From: an uncultured Acidimicrobiales bacterium
GTDB lineage: Bacteria > Actinomycetota > Acidimicrobiia > Acidimicrobiales > UBA10347
NCBI GenBank assembly: GCA_937941245.1
Contig: CALDYC010000003.1
Span: 1-48,334 of the forward strand
Direction: 5' to 3'
Length of the DNA stretch: 48,334 nt
Positions 32,325-40,271 of this stretch are shown one piece after another. The position numbers were made by a program, and so were the translations under genes. Each line of letters opens with the position of its first letter. The stretch's first letter is position 1. The notes below the pieces were generated by a model. The model saw only the letters and a program-made list of their open reading frames with translations, was not told the DNA's origin and did no database searches.

Positions 32325-34049
32325 TCAGGCGCAAACGCCCTGGTTGTATTGGCCGACGGTTCGGATGATCTGTTCCCGGAGTGGTTCAACCCGCTCACCG
32401 GCTAGTTCCGAGGCCATGACTCGATAGAGCAAGTCGTCGAGTCCGGTAACGAGATAACACTGCGCCTTGGGCTCGAGCTTGGCTCCGCCGATGCCCGAGT
32501 CGCCGGTGAGAAACATGTGTCGTCCGCCGGTCGTGGCGGCCATGGCCCGCATAATGAATTCGGCGTTGCGGTCCACTCCGCTCGCGGCGAGCGGATAGAC
32601 CCGCACCCCCTGTTGACCCAAACGGCGAGTTGTTTCAAGTGCGGCCTGAACATCTTCGCCATGGGGTGGCGCATCGGCGTTGAGCACCAGCATGCGGGCC
32701 GTGTCGGCACCCGAACGCCAGCTCAACTGCTCGGCGTCGACGAGAGCGGCATCCATTGCTTCGGGGAAGTCTCCGCCACCACTTGCGACTTGATCGGCGA
32801 GTTGACCTCGCATGAGAGCGACGTTGTCCGTGAAGTCAAACGCTCTTGTAACGAATGCATCACCGGTGTCTCGATAGACGATCAAGGCAAACCGCATGTC
32901 GACATCGCGGTAGTCGGCATCGCGGTAGTCGGCATCGCGGTAGTCGGCATCGCGGTAGTCGGCATCGCGGTAGTCGGCATCGCGATATTCGGCATCGAGC
33001 CGTGAGACGATCGACTCGAACTCGACAGTCAGATAGTTCAGTTCATCGGCCATGCTTCCGGTCACGTCCAATACGAGCGCCACATCAAGTTGGCTCGGCG
33101 GGGTGGTGTCGCCTGTGGTATCGATCACCAGCGCTCCGTCGGCAAACTCGTCGGCGTCGATGTCCCACGTTTCGCCTGCCGATGTGACGGTCAAACCTTG
33201 CGCAACATCGAGACCGAGCCATGTCGGGTAGAGCTGGGCACGGCCGGCGCTATTCGTCACAATGGCATGGGCAATCTCACCGTCAGAAATCGTCATCGTG
33301 GTGTTGCCGATACCAACCCCATTGGCAGCGACAAGGTCGATGGTGATGCGATCTCGCAATTCGACATAGGGCACGTTCTCACCGGTATCTTGTTGCCAGT
33401 TCCCGACGAGGTCAGCGAAATAGTCAAGGTTCAAGTTGTCGTCGATATCGCCAGCGGTGAGCAGCCCAGATTGCGGCTCCCGAACTGGTGCCCGCGTCGG
33501 TTCGGGGCGCGGCGGGGGCGCTTCGCTCACCGTTGATGCCGGCTCGTCTTCGTCCATGTCAAACCCAGCCGACCCATCGGCTCCAGCAGCTGCTGCGTCA
33601 GTGGAGCCGGCATCAACCCCAATGTCGGCAGCGACCTCTTCGTCCATGCCAGCTTCGTCAAACATCACATCGCCATCGCTCGCGGCACTTTCACCTACGA
33701 CCGGTGCATCACCGTCGAATGGATCTGCGTCTTCGGACATATCGCCTTCGGACATGGCGCCGTCATCGACGCTGTCACCGGCAGAGGTGTCGACCTCAGA
33801 CCTATCGCCGTCAGAAATGTCATCTTCAGACATCTCATCGTCCAATCGATCACCGTCAGGCACGGCCAGCTCATCGCCGCCGTCGCTGCCTACCGGGGAC
33901 TCGACAACCGGGTCCGCTGCAACATCTGATGTCTCGGCTGCCACGGTCGAGTCCGAACCTGTACCACAGGCTGTGAGCCATAACGCCACGGCAATCGCCG
34001 TGATCAGCAAATGAAACGCCGGGTTAGAGGCAGCCCTCGAGTTCTTCAT
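32325..34049 (-). CDS. VWA-domain lipoprotein with in-frame YRDAD repeat
   Basis: A 574-residue lipoprotein. The signal peptide ends in the lipobox WLTAC, followed by a very acidic spacer of about 150 residues (repeated SEGD/SEDD-type motifs). A middle beta-rich domain follows, then a von Willebrand A domain starting LDVALVLDVTGSM, whose DVTGS is a MIDAS-type DxTxS-like site. After the first helix of the VWA fold stands YRDAD repeated five times, then YRDVD and MRFALIVYRD. GGDFPEAMDAALVDA is the later VWA segment. Such proteins bind ligands or partners outside the cell. ATG 34049 gives a normal signal peptide. Confidence 0.85.
   Translation of the reverse strand: MKNSRAASNPAFHLLITAIAVALWLTACGTGSDSTVAAETSDVAADPVVESPVGSDGGDELAVPDGDRLDDEMSEDDISDGDRSEVDTSAGDSVDDGAMSEGDMSEDADPFDGDAPVVGESAASDGDVMFDEAGMDEEVAADIGVDAGSTDAAAAGADGSAGFDMDEDEPASTVSEAPPPRPEPTRAPVREPQSGLLTAGDIDDNLNLDYFADLVGNWQQDTGENVPYVELRDRITIDLVAANGVGIGNTTMTISDGEIAHAIVTNSAGRAQLYPTWLGLDVAQGLTVTSAGETWDIDADEFADGALVIDTTGDTTPPSQLDVALVLDVTGSMADELNYLTVEFESIVSRLDAEYRDADYRDADYRDADYRDADYRDADYRDVDMRFALIVYRDTGDAFVTRAFDFTDNVALMRGQLADQVASGGGDFPEAMDAALVDAEQLSWRSGADTARMLVLNADAPPHGEDVQAALETTRRLGQQGVRVYPLAASGVDRNAEFIMRAMAATTGGRHMFLTGDSGIGGAKLEPKAQCYLVTGLDDLLYRVMASELAGERVEPLREQIIRTVGQYNQGVCA
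32892..32996. repeat. 15-bp minisatellite within the VWA domain gene
   Basis: Five perfect copies of GCGGTAGTCGGCATC from 32907 to 32981, a diverged copy (32982-32996) and a diverged leading copy (32892-32906). Copies are head to tail with no spacer. The unit is a multiple of three, so gain or loss of copies keeps the reading frame. Confidence 0.95.
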
Positions 34050-34137
34050 GCATGCTCTGACGACTGGCAAACACCGCTAGTTCCCGGTGGCACCACATTT
34101 CTTTGCGATCCGGCGTGGGGTGCCCCGGGGCTACGGC

Positions 34138-34569
34138 ATGAACCGCGACCGATACGTTGCCCTCGTGTCCGAAGAACTATCTGACGCCGAGCTACACGAT
34201 GCCGCCGCTGGTGACCTGACCGTGCTTGCTGTGCTCATGCTGGTCGGATCAGTGAGTTTCTCGCTGGTCAACAAGTGGATCGGCACAATGGGCTGGATCG
34301 CGGTTGCGCTCGCGATTGCGTCAACGCTCACGTGGAGCATCGGCCTTCTGCGCCGGTCATCGACCGTCGCGGCGTTCGTCAAGATCGGTTTCGGATTCAG
34401 CGGGTTGGCCGCGCCGGTAGTCGTTGCTGTCGGCGCTGCGATTGGCACGTTCGGACCGCCCTGGGGGTGGGCGATCGCCGCAGGTGCCGTCGTGTACTTC
34501 GGCTTCTCGGTGCTTGGGCTCGAGATCATTACCCGGGCTGAGGAAACCGGCGTCCTCGACGAGCTGTAG
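34138..34569 (+). CDS. Small multi-pass membrane protein
   Basis: A 143-residue protein starting MNRDRYVALVSEELSDAELHDAAAGDL, a short cytoplasmic acidic helix. Four hydrophobic helices follow (about 27-46, 50-70, 82-104 and 108-128). The C-terminal tail is acidic. No catalytic motif or family is recognised. ATG 34138 is preferred to an upstream GTG at 34087 because the extra residues are Arg/Gly-rich and lie next to the divergent lipoprotein promoter. The SDR gene is convergent 8 bp away. Confidence 0.65.
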   Translation: MNRDRYVALVSEELSDAELHDAAAGDLTVLAVLMLVGSVSFSLVNKWIGTMGWIAVALAIASTLTWSIGLLRRSSTVAAFVKIGFGFSGLAAPVVVAVGAAIGTFGPPWGWAIAAGAVVYFGFSVLGLEIITRAEETGVLDEL

Positions 34570-34577
34570 ACACCGCG

Positions 34578-35351
34578 TCAGGCATCGACAGCGCCGCCAT
34601 CAACCGCGATATCGGCGCCCGTGATGTGCCATGCGGCCTCGCTCGCGACGAACGCGACAACCGCCCCAACATCGGCTGGTTCGGCGATCCGCTCGGTCAG
34701 GTTTGGAAGCCGATGTTCGAGCACCCACTTCTCGGCAGATTCCCAGTCGCCCCCGGCACCATCTCGAGCCGCCCGGCGCATGACCGCAGCCCGCACCTCG
34801 TCTGTAGCCACTGTCCCCGGGCTTACAAGGTTCGCCGTCACACCCGTGCCTCGAAGCTCCATTGCGAGTGTGCGCACGATGGAGGGCAGGGCCGCCTTGG
34901 CGCCGTAGTAGCCGGGATTGCGCTTGCCTGGGCGTCGGCTTCCGACGGTGCCAATGAAGATGATGCGACCCCATCCCCGGGCCCGCATTTGTGTCATGAC
35001 CGACTGAGCAGCTTCGACTCCGACCATCACATTGGTCTGCCATTCGTCGACCCACTTTGTCGTTGACGTCCAGCTAGACCCCTCAGGCGACCCGAAGTTG
35101 TTGACCAGAACATCGATCGGTCCACCCCAGTTCGCCGAAAGGGTGCTGAGGTCTTCGACTGCTGCGACCAAGCCAGTCGCGGACCCACCTGCTGCTCGGA
35201 TCTCGGCAACGAGCTCGTCAGGTTGACCAGACTCGAAGCCATGCACCAGCACCGAAGCCCCTTCAGCTGCGAGCACCCGAGCGATGCCGGCACCGGTGCC
35301 TCGATATCCACCGGTGACGAGGGCGGTGCGTTCACGAAGTCCGAGGTCCAT
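34578..35351 (-). CDS. Short-chain dehydrogenase/reductase
   Basis: A 257-residue classical SDR. The nucleotide-binding motif is TGGYRGTGAGIA (13-24), then VLVNNFG (NNxG variant), IIFIGTVGS (Ser region), catalytic Tyr148-x3-Lys152 in GYYGAK, and LVSPGTVATDEV. It closes with ITGADIAVDGGAVDA. It should interconvert an alcohol and a ketone with NAD(P). No motif fixes its substrate. ATG 35351 begins the canonical MDLGLRERTALVTGG. It is divergent from the carotenoid-oxygenase-family gene. Confidence 0.93.
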   Translation of the reverse strand: MDLGLRERTALVTGGYRGTGAGIARVLAAEGASVLVHGFESGQPDELVAEIRAAGGSATGLVAAVEDLSTLSANWGGPIDVLVNNFGSPEGSSWTSTTKWVDEWQTNVMVGVEAAQSVMTQMRARGWGRIIFIGTVGSRRPGKRNPGYYGAKAALPSIVRTLAMELRGTGVTANLVSPGTVATDEVRAAVMRRAARDGAGGDWESAEKWVLEHRLPNLTERIAEPADVGAVVAFVASEAAWHITGADIAVDGGAVDA

Positions 35352-35532
35352 TTCACGAGTCTTGCAGAGCCCACAGCGGACAGGGCCCGACATGCATGCA
35401 GCGACGGTGCCGCATTACCGAAGTGGGACGAATCGACATCGCGAAGTCGTTCGGGCTCACACGCCAATGACGGATTGGGCATTTCACGCTGGACACCGTG
35501 ACCTGCAGTCTTCTGCGACCGGTGTGACACAG

Positions 35533-35538
35533 TTAGAT
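35533..35538 (+). promoter_or_regulatory. Possible -10 element of the carotenoid-oxygenase-family gene
   Basis: TTAGAT. A start point near 35545 would leave a leader of about 47 nt with AGAGG in front of ATG 35592. Confidence 0.35.
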
Positions 35539-35595
35539 ATGGCCCAGATCACCGACACGCACCAGCCGCTCACGTCAGAGGCGATCGCCGCATGA
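35539..35595 (+). CDS. Possible 18-residue upstream ORF
   Basis: An ATG at 35539 opens an 18-codon frame (MAQITDTHQPLTSEAIAA) whose TGA overlaps the ATG of the carotenoid-oxygenase-family gene (ATGA). It could be a leader peptide that couples translation, or chance. No Shine-Dalgarno stands before it, and the putative -10 lies directly in front of its ATG, so it may not be on the mRNA. Confidence 0.25.
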   Translation: MAQITDTHQPLTSEAIAA

Positions 35596-37094
35596 ACGCC
35601 TCACCGACGCCACCAGCAGACAACGTCCGGCGCTACGGACCCGTCGAGTCCGGTCTTCCTCCTGGCGATACCCATCCGTATCGAAGCGGCGCGTGGCAAC
35701 CCCAGGTCCACGAGTTCGACGCGTGGGATATGCCGGTGGTCGGCACGATCCCCGACGACCTCGCTGGCGTCTATCTGCGCAACACCGAGAACGCCCTCTT
35801 CGAACCAATCAAGCGATATCACCCGTTCGACGGCGACGGCTTGTTGCACTCAATCTCGTTCGAAGCCGGTCAGGCCCGCTACGCCAGCCGCTTTGTGCGA
35901 ACCGACGGCTTCATTGCTGAGCAAAACGCACGCCAAAGTCTGTGGGCCGGCATCGCCGAACATCCATCGACAGCGATTGCCGAGACCGGTTCGGGTGCGC
36001 GCACCATGATGAAGGACAACGGCAGCACCGACGTGGTCGTCCACCAGGGTCGAGCGCTAGCGAGCTTCTACCAATGCGGTGAACTGTGGTCACTCGACCC
36101 CGTCACACTCGAGCAGTCTGGCCCGACGCAATGGAACGGTTGGTTCCCAGATGGCGGCGTATCTGCACATCAGAAGGTCGACGAGCACACCGGCGATCTG
36201 TTGTTCTTCAACTATTCAGCGACCGCTCCGTTCATGCACTACGGCGTGGTCGACCGTGATGGCAATCTCACGAACTGGGCCGAGATCCCCACCGACGGAC
36301 CGCGACTGCCCCATGACATGGCGTTCACCGAGAACTGGTCAATCTTGAACGAACTGTCGATTGGCTGGGACGAGCAAGCTCTCGCCGACGGCTACTGGTC
36401 CAACACCTTCCATCGAGATCGCCCTGCGCGGTTCGCGATCATTCCGCGTCACGGAAATACCGACGACATTCGCTGGTTCGAAGCCGACCCCACATTCGTT
36501 CTGCATTGGGGCAACGCCTACGAAGATGGTGATGAAATCGTTCTCGACGGTTTCTTCCAACACAACCCGGCGTGTCGAGGCATCGAACGTCCAGCTGCAG
36601 AGTTCAAGGGTTTCGAATCGCTTGACATCAACGCATTCGAAAGCCGGGCCCACCGCTGGCGGTTCAACCTGGTCACCGGCAAGACCTCCGAGGAGCAGCT
36701 GACCGACACCGTTACCGAGTTCCCGATGATCAACGGACGCCATGCTGGCCGCCGCCACCGGTACATGTACGAGGCCCGCGGCGCGAAGAACCTGTTCGCG
36801 TTCGATGCACTGCTCAAGCGTGATGTCGACACCGGCGCAGAAGAACTCGTCGAGTTCGATCCTGGTGTGTTCATCAGCGAAACCGTGATGGCGCCCCGTT
36901 GCGGTTCGACCGCTGAAGATGACGGCTATCTGATCACCTTCGCGAGCGACGTCAACACCGACCGGTCCGAGTGTGTGATCTTTGACGCTGCGGCGCTTGC
37001 CGAAGGACCGGTGGCTCGGATCGAACTTCCGGCCCGGATCTGCAGCGGAACCCACGCCACATGGGCTCCGGCGTCAGCACTCATTGATCACTGA
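35592..37094 (+). CDS. Carotenoid oxygenase family (apocarotenoid/stilbene dioxygenase-like)
   Basis: A 500-residue seven-bladed propeller dioxygenase. The four iron His ligands can be placed at His193 (SAHQKVD), His241 (RLPHDMAFTENW), His305 (FVLHWGNAYEDGDEIVLDG) and His488 (SGTHATW). GVYLRNTENALFEPIKRYHPFDGDGLLHSISF is the typical N-terminal strand block (quoted family landmarks NTEN and HPFDGDGLLH). Members cleave a C=C bond of carotenoids, apocarotenoids or stilbenes; the substrate is not determined. AGAGG precedes the ATG. The gene is alone on its strand, with decayed ABC exporter genes behind it. Confidence 0.93.
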   Translation: MNASPTPPADNVRRYGPVESGLPPGDTHPYRSGAWQPQVHEFDAWDMPVVGTIPDDLAGVYLRNTENALFEPIKRYHPFDGDGLLHSISFEAGQARYASRFVRTDGFIAEQNARQSLWAGIAEHPSTAIAETGSGARTMMKDNGSTDVVVHQGRALASFYQCGELWSLDPVTLEQSGPTQWNGWFPDGGVSAHQKVDEHTGDLLFFNYSATAPFMHYGVVDRDGNLTNWAEIPTDGPRLPHDMAFTENWSILNELSIGWDEQALADGYWSNTFHRDRPARFAIIPRHGNTDDIRWFEADPTFVLHWGNAYEDGDEIVLDGFFQHNPACRGIERPAAEFKGFESLDINAFESRAHRWRFNLVTGKTSEEQLTDTVTEFPMINGRHAGRRHRYMYEARGAKNLFAFDALLKRDVDTGAEELVEFDPGVFISETVMAPRCGSTAEDDGYLITFASDVNTDRSECVIFDAAALAEGPVARIELPARICSGTHATWAPASALIDH

Positions 37095-37215
37095 CCTCGT
37101 TAGGCGCTGACCCACACGGCGCCGCTGGTGTAGCGCCTGAGACCGAACGTAAATGCCTGCCACGACCCCAAGTGCCATCGAAACGATCGCTGCCCCAGCG
37201 AGGGCGAGTGCCCAA

Positions 37216-37314
37216 CTAGCTGATGAGGTGGAAGACACCGGTGACAACAAGCCCGCTGCGCATAGCAAGCGAACGCCGAGCCGCCATTGTGAGGGCGCGG
37301 CCGAACACATGCAC
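37216..37314 (-). pseudogene. Remnant of an ABC-2 permease N-terminus
   Basis: From GTG 37314, 26 bp after the ATPase remnant, 32 codons read VHVFGRALTMAARRSLAM, then RSGLVVTGVFHLIS and a TAG. The start resembles the first residues of ABC-2 type permeases (basic, FGRxLxxAxRRSLAxR then hydrophobic). A different frame continues with a hydrophobic helix (ALALAGAAIVSMALGVVAGI), suggesting a frameshift. The rest of the permease is missing because the next gene converges here. Confidence 0.4.
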
Positions 37315-37340
37315 CGCCGCCAAACCGTCAGATCCGGATC

Positions 37341-38324
37341 TCACGACGGCTGCTCATAGATCTCGCCGATGATCTGCTCAAGCGGCGGATCAACGACCGT
37401 CATGTCAGCAACCAGCGACAGTCGCAGGATCTCGTCGAGTACATCACGTACTGGGCGTTGTCGGGTGTCGACCTGCACTCGCACCGACAATGGCCCGACC
37501 CGCTCGACCTCGATGTCGGACGATTCGATTTGGGCAACCGTGTCGGCTTGCGTTTCGTCCTCGAAACCGAGAACGATCTGTTTGCGCGCAAGCAACGACG
37601 ACCGCATGTCGGCCACCGGCGCGTCGTGGATGATCCGACCGTGATTGACGATGACGGCACGATCAGCGACATGTTCGATGTCGGCAACATCGTGACTGGT
37701 CAGCAAGATCGTTGTGCCCAACCCTTCGTTGAGCTCGACAAGCAGTCACCGGAAGGACCGCTTGGCGAGAAGATCCAGGCCACTGGTTGGTTCATCGAGG
37801 AACAGCACCTCCGGTTGATGCAGCAGACAGGCGACGAGTTCGCAGCGCATGCGCTGGCCAAGCGACAGCGTGCGCACCGGTTGATCGAACAAGTCGTCTG
37901 CTTCGAGCAGTTCGCCAAGCTCACCGACGCGGCGGTGCGCTACGGCGTCCGCGATCCCAAAGACTGACGCGAGCATGCGGTACGACTCGCGTGGGGCCAA
38001 CTCAGCCCAGAGCAACGACCGCTGACCGAACAACGTGCCGATTCGATACGCAAGCTCGCGGCGGTCCTGCCACGGGACCAGACCAGCGACGAGCGCGCTT
38101 CCGCCCGACGGTCGCAAGATCCCGGTGAACATTTTTATCGATGTTGATTTGCCTGCACCGTTCGGCCCAATGAACGCCAGCCGCTCACCTGACTCGACAC
38201 GAAGATCTATGCCATCGACGGCCAGGATCGAGTCCGCTCGCTCACCTCGATTGACGCGCCCGGCCGCAAAGACGCGCCGTAACCCGCAAACGTCGATGAC
38301 AGGTGCCGAAATTATCGCCTTAGT
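37341..38324 (-). pseudogene. ABC-2 type exporter ATPase, disrupted
   Basis: One frame encodes a complete ABC ATPase (YbhF-like, daunorubicin/viologen-exporter type): VDGIDLRVESGERLAFIGPNGAGKSTS (Walker A quoted as GPNGAGKST), LSLGQRMRCELVACLLHQPEVLFLDEPTSGLD (signature LSLGQRMR, Walker B VLFLDEP) and TSHDVADIEHVADRAVIV (H-loop). It is interrupted by an in-frame TGA at 37746-37748, between AKRSFR and LLVELNEG, where homologues continue without a gap. Between the upstream in-frame stop (38325-38327) and Walker A no ATG, GTG or TTG exists; only ATT is available. Both defects indicate a pseudogene unless the sequence has errors. Confidence 0.8.
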
Positions 38325-38369
38325 TCAGCACGCACCGCTCGAAGGCGGTGGCGAATAACCCTGGCGCGG

Positions 38370-39155
38370 CTACAGCGTCACCAAAAAATCGGCGATGGCG
38401 GCGTTGACGATCTGCGGGTGCGTCATATTCGGGGCATGCGCTGCACTGGGAACACGAACGAGGCCGCGTGCGTCGGTCGCCGCAGCTTGAAGGGCTTCGG
38501 CCTTGGCGATGTCGATCGACTGGTCTTGTTCGCCGTGCACACTCAAAATCGGGCAGCTGATCTCACCAACGCGGTCAGTGATGTCATCACGGTCGAGCAG
38601 CGTTTGCGCCGCGAACTCCATCTGCGCATCTCGCCGCCCTTCCCACTTTGCGATCCACTCGGCCGACAGCTCGGGTTCGCCAAGAATCAAACCTGCGACA
38701 AACTGGCCGACCTCACCGAGTGGTTCGTCAGACAGCCAGTGCCCCACCATTGCGCGGTATCCCTCAAGCGCCTCGGGCGGATCGACACCCGGCTCGCTGT
38801 CGATCAGCACCAGCGCCTGCACCCGCTGTGGGTGAGCCAAAGCGGCGCGCAACGACAAGAAGCCCCCCTGTGACATGCCGATGAAAACTGCAGACTCGAT
38901 GTCGAGGTGATCGAGCAACGCGACCGCATCGTCAGCCGAATCCCAGTACGTGAAATGGTCCGTGGCTGGCGTTGCGCCGAAGCCACGCTCGTCCCACGCA
39001 ATGCACCGGTGCCTGGCAGAGAACTCGGCGACCTGTTCGTCAAACATCGAGTGGTCCATGAGAAAGCCGTGACTGAACAACAGCACTGGGCCATCACCCG
39101 AGGTACCCGTGTCGGCATAGTTGATCGACTGACCGTTGATGTTTGCGACTGGCAT
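38370..39155 (-). CDS. Alpha/beta hydrolase
   Basis: A 261-residue alpha/beta hydrolase. The nucleophile elbow is GMSQGG (Ser95), the oxyanion region LLFSHGFLMDHSMFD, the late acid is in ILSVHGEQDQSID, and the catalytic His is in PSAAHAPNMTHP. WDERGFGAT and the cap segment (about 120-190) resemble haloperoxidase/enol-lactone hydrolase types. The substrate is unknown. ATG 39155 is supported by a GGGGGA ribosome site. It ends just past the start of the decayed ABC ATPase and is divergent from the GNAT gene. Confidence 0.9.
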   Translation of the reverse strand: MPVANINGQSINYADTGTSGDGPVLLFSHGFLMDHSMFDEQVAEFSARHRCIAWDERGFGATPATDHFTYWDSADDAVALLDHLDIESAVFIGMSQGGFLSLRAALAHPQRVQALVLIDSEPGVDPPEALEGYRAMVGHWLSDEPLGEVGQFVAGLILGEPELSAEWIAKWEGRRDAQMEFAAQTLLDRDDITDRVGEISCPILSVHGEQDQSIDIAKAEALQAAATDARGLVRVPSAAHAPNMTHPQIVNAAIADFLVTL

Positions 39156-39188
39156 GTATTTCCCCCGTGGCGGCAACATCGGCGGCCC

Positions 39189-39194
39189 TACGAT
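39189..39194 (+). promoter_or_regulatory. -10 element of leaderless promoter (GNAT gene)
   Basis: TACGAT, 6 nt before GTG 39201, which is in frame with the acetyltransferase and directly followed by an ATG codon. Confidence 0.55.
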
Positions 39195-39200
39195 CGACGC

Positions 39201-39932
39201 GTGATGCCTGTGAATGAACACTCAATGAGCGAGCCCTCAATCGATGGACACTCGCACGGTCAACCTAGCCAGGTCATCGGTCCGGCGCTGCGTGCATGGG
39301 AGCCGCCCGCGCAACCGACCGCTCGTGCGTTGTCCGGCCGCACCGTTTCGCTCGTGCCAGCTGACCCGGCAGAGCACGGAACTGAGTTGCATCAGGCGTT
39401 TGTACATGCGCCGCCTTCGCTGTGGACCTACCTGCCATGGGCCCCACCCAAGGATCCGCAGATATGGAACGACATCTTGCACGAGCTCGAGCAACGAGAC
39501 GACTGGCTTGTGCACGTGCTCACGGTCGACGAACGCCCGGTTGGCATGGCTAGCTACCTGCGAATCAACGCGCCATCGGGATCAATCGAGATCGGCGGCA
39601 TTGCGTTCTCTCCGGTCTTGCAACAAACAACGGCCGCTACCGAAGCGATCTTCTTGCTGATCGACCGGGCGTTCTCGATGGGCTTCCGGCGAGTCGAATG
39701 GAAATGCGACGACCTCAACGACCCATCACGCCGAGCCGCCCGCCGTTTTGGGTTCACCTACGAAGGGACGTTTCGCAAGGCAACCCACTACAAGGGGCGC
39801 AGCCGGGACACCGCGTGGTTCGCGATCGTCGACGATGACTGGCCAGAGATCCGAGCGCGGTTCATGCGATGGCTTGAGCCGTCGAACTTTGACGTTGCCG
39901 GTCGCCAACGCCGCACGTTGGCCCAAGTCTGA
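39201..39932 (+). CDS. GNAT family N-acetyltransferase (RimJ/RimL type)
   Basis: A 243-residue acetyltransferase. GRTVSLVPADPAEHGTELHQAF starts the domain. LTVDERPVGMASYLRINAPSGSIEIGGIAFSPVLQQTTAATEA (strand pair and acetyl-CoA loop region) and RRVEWKCDDLNDPSRRAARRFGFTYEGTFRKA, quoted as CDDLNDPSRRAARRFGF, are typical of RimJ/RimL-like enzymes acting on protein N-termini or small amines. Here the pyrophosphate-binding loop is QQTTAATEA. The N-terminus has about 35 extra residues. The leaderless -10 supports GTG 39201; ATG 39204 or 39225 are alternatives. Confidence 0.88.
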   Translation: MMPVNEHSMSEPSIDGHSHGQPSQVIGPALRAWEPPAQPTARALSGRTVSLVPADPAEHGTELHQAFVHAPPSLWTYLPWAPPKDPQIWNDILHELEQRDDWLVHVLTVDERPVGMASYLRINAPSGSIEIGGIAFSPVLQQTTAATEAIFLLIDRAFSMGFRRVEWKCDDLNDPSRRAARRFGFTYEGTFRKATHYKGRSRDTAWFAIVDDDWPEIRARFMRWLEPSNFDVAGRQRRTLAQV

Positions 39933-40009
39933 CCGAAGCAACACCTGCAGTTCGCGACGCTGACGAAGGCCGGCCGTCGAGGCGTCGAATAGCACCACAG
40001 GGCAGATGT

Positions 40010-40064
40010 GACTGATGAACTGGCATCAGTCGCAAAATTGGCAACACCCCAATGCCAAATTGCG
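40010..40064. repeat. Two adjacent inverted repeats upstream of the ABC importer operon
   Basis: GACTGATG-AACTGG-CATCAGTC (40010-40031) is a perfect 8-bp stem. Directly after it TTGGCA-N9-TGCCAA (40038-40058), with outer CGCAA/TTGCG arms, makes a second near-palindrome. The first could be the terminator of the GNAT gene or an operator, the second an operator. Confidence 0.5.
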
Positions 40065-40179
40065 CGTTCTTGAGCTGCTGAACACCCGGCTCAGCGAAAA
40101 CGTCGACCGCAGCGACGAAATCCAGCGCGAGTGCGGTCTGAGCCGTACACCTTCACGCCGACAGCTCGCACCGCAATGC
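40057..40179 (+). pseudogene. Possible remnant of a GntR-type DNA-binding domain
   Basis: The 339-bp stretch between the GNAT gene and the importer operon has no convincing intact gene. One frame reads LRVLELLNTRLSENVDRSDE then IQRECGLSRTPSRRQLA. This is similar to the winged-helix start of GntR regulators (LRxxILxGRLxPGxRLxExxLAxxLGVSRTPVREALxxL). The match ends after the recognition helix and no effector domain follows. It may be the remnant of a regulator of the importer; the similarity is short. Confidence 0.35.
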
Positions 40180-40271
40180 GGGACGGTGAGCCCGATGTCA
40201 CACCGGCGTGTTCGACGGGCTACTGTGCGTGCACCGCGGCGAGGGGCCGCGGAACACATAAGGGGATCTAG

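Noticed and set aside
32892-32996. Repeat array as a CRISPR
   Set aside because: Units are 15 bp, contiguous without spacers, and in frame within a protein gene.
37746-37748. TGA inside the ABC ATPase as a selenocysteine or programmed readthrough codon
   Set aside because: The position is not an active-site or conserved Cys position of ABC ATPases, and the gene also lacks a start codon, so decay is the simpler reading.
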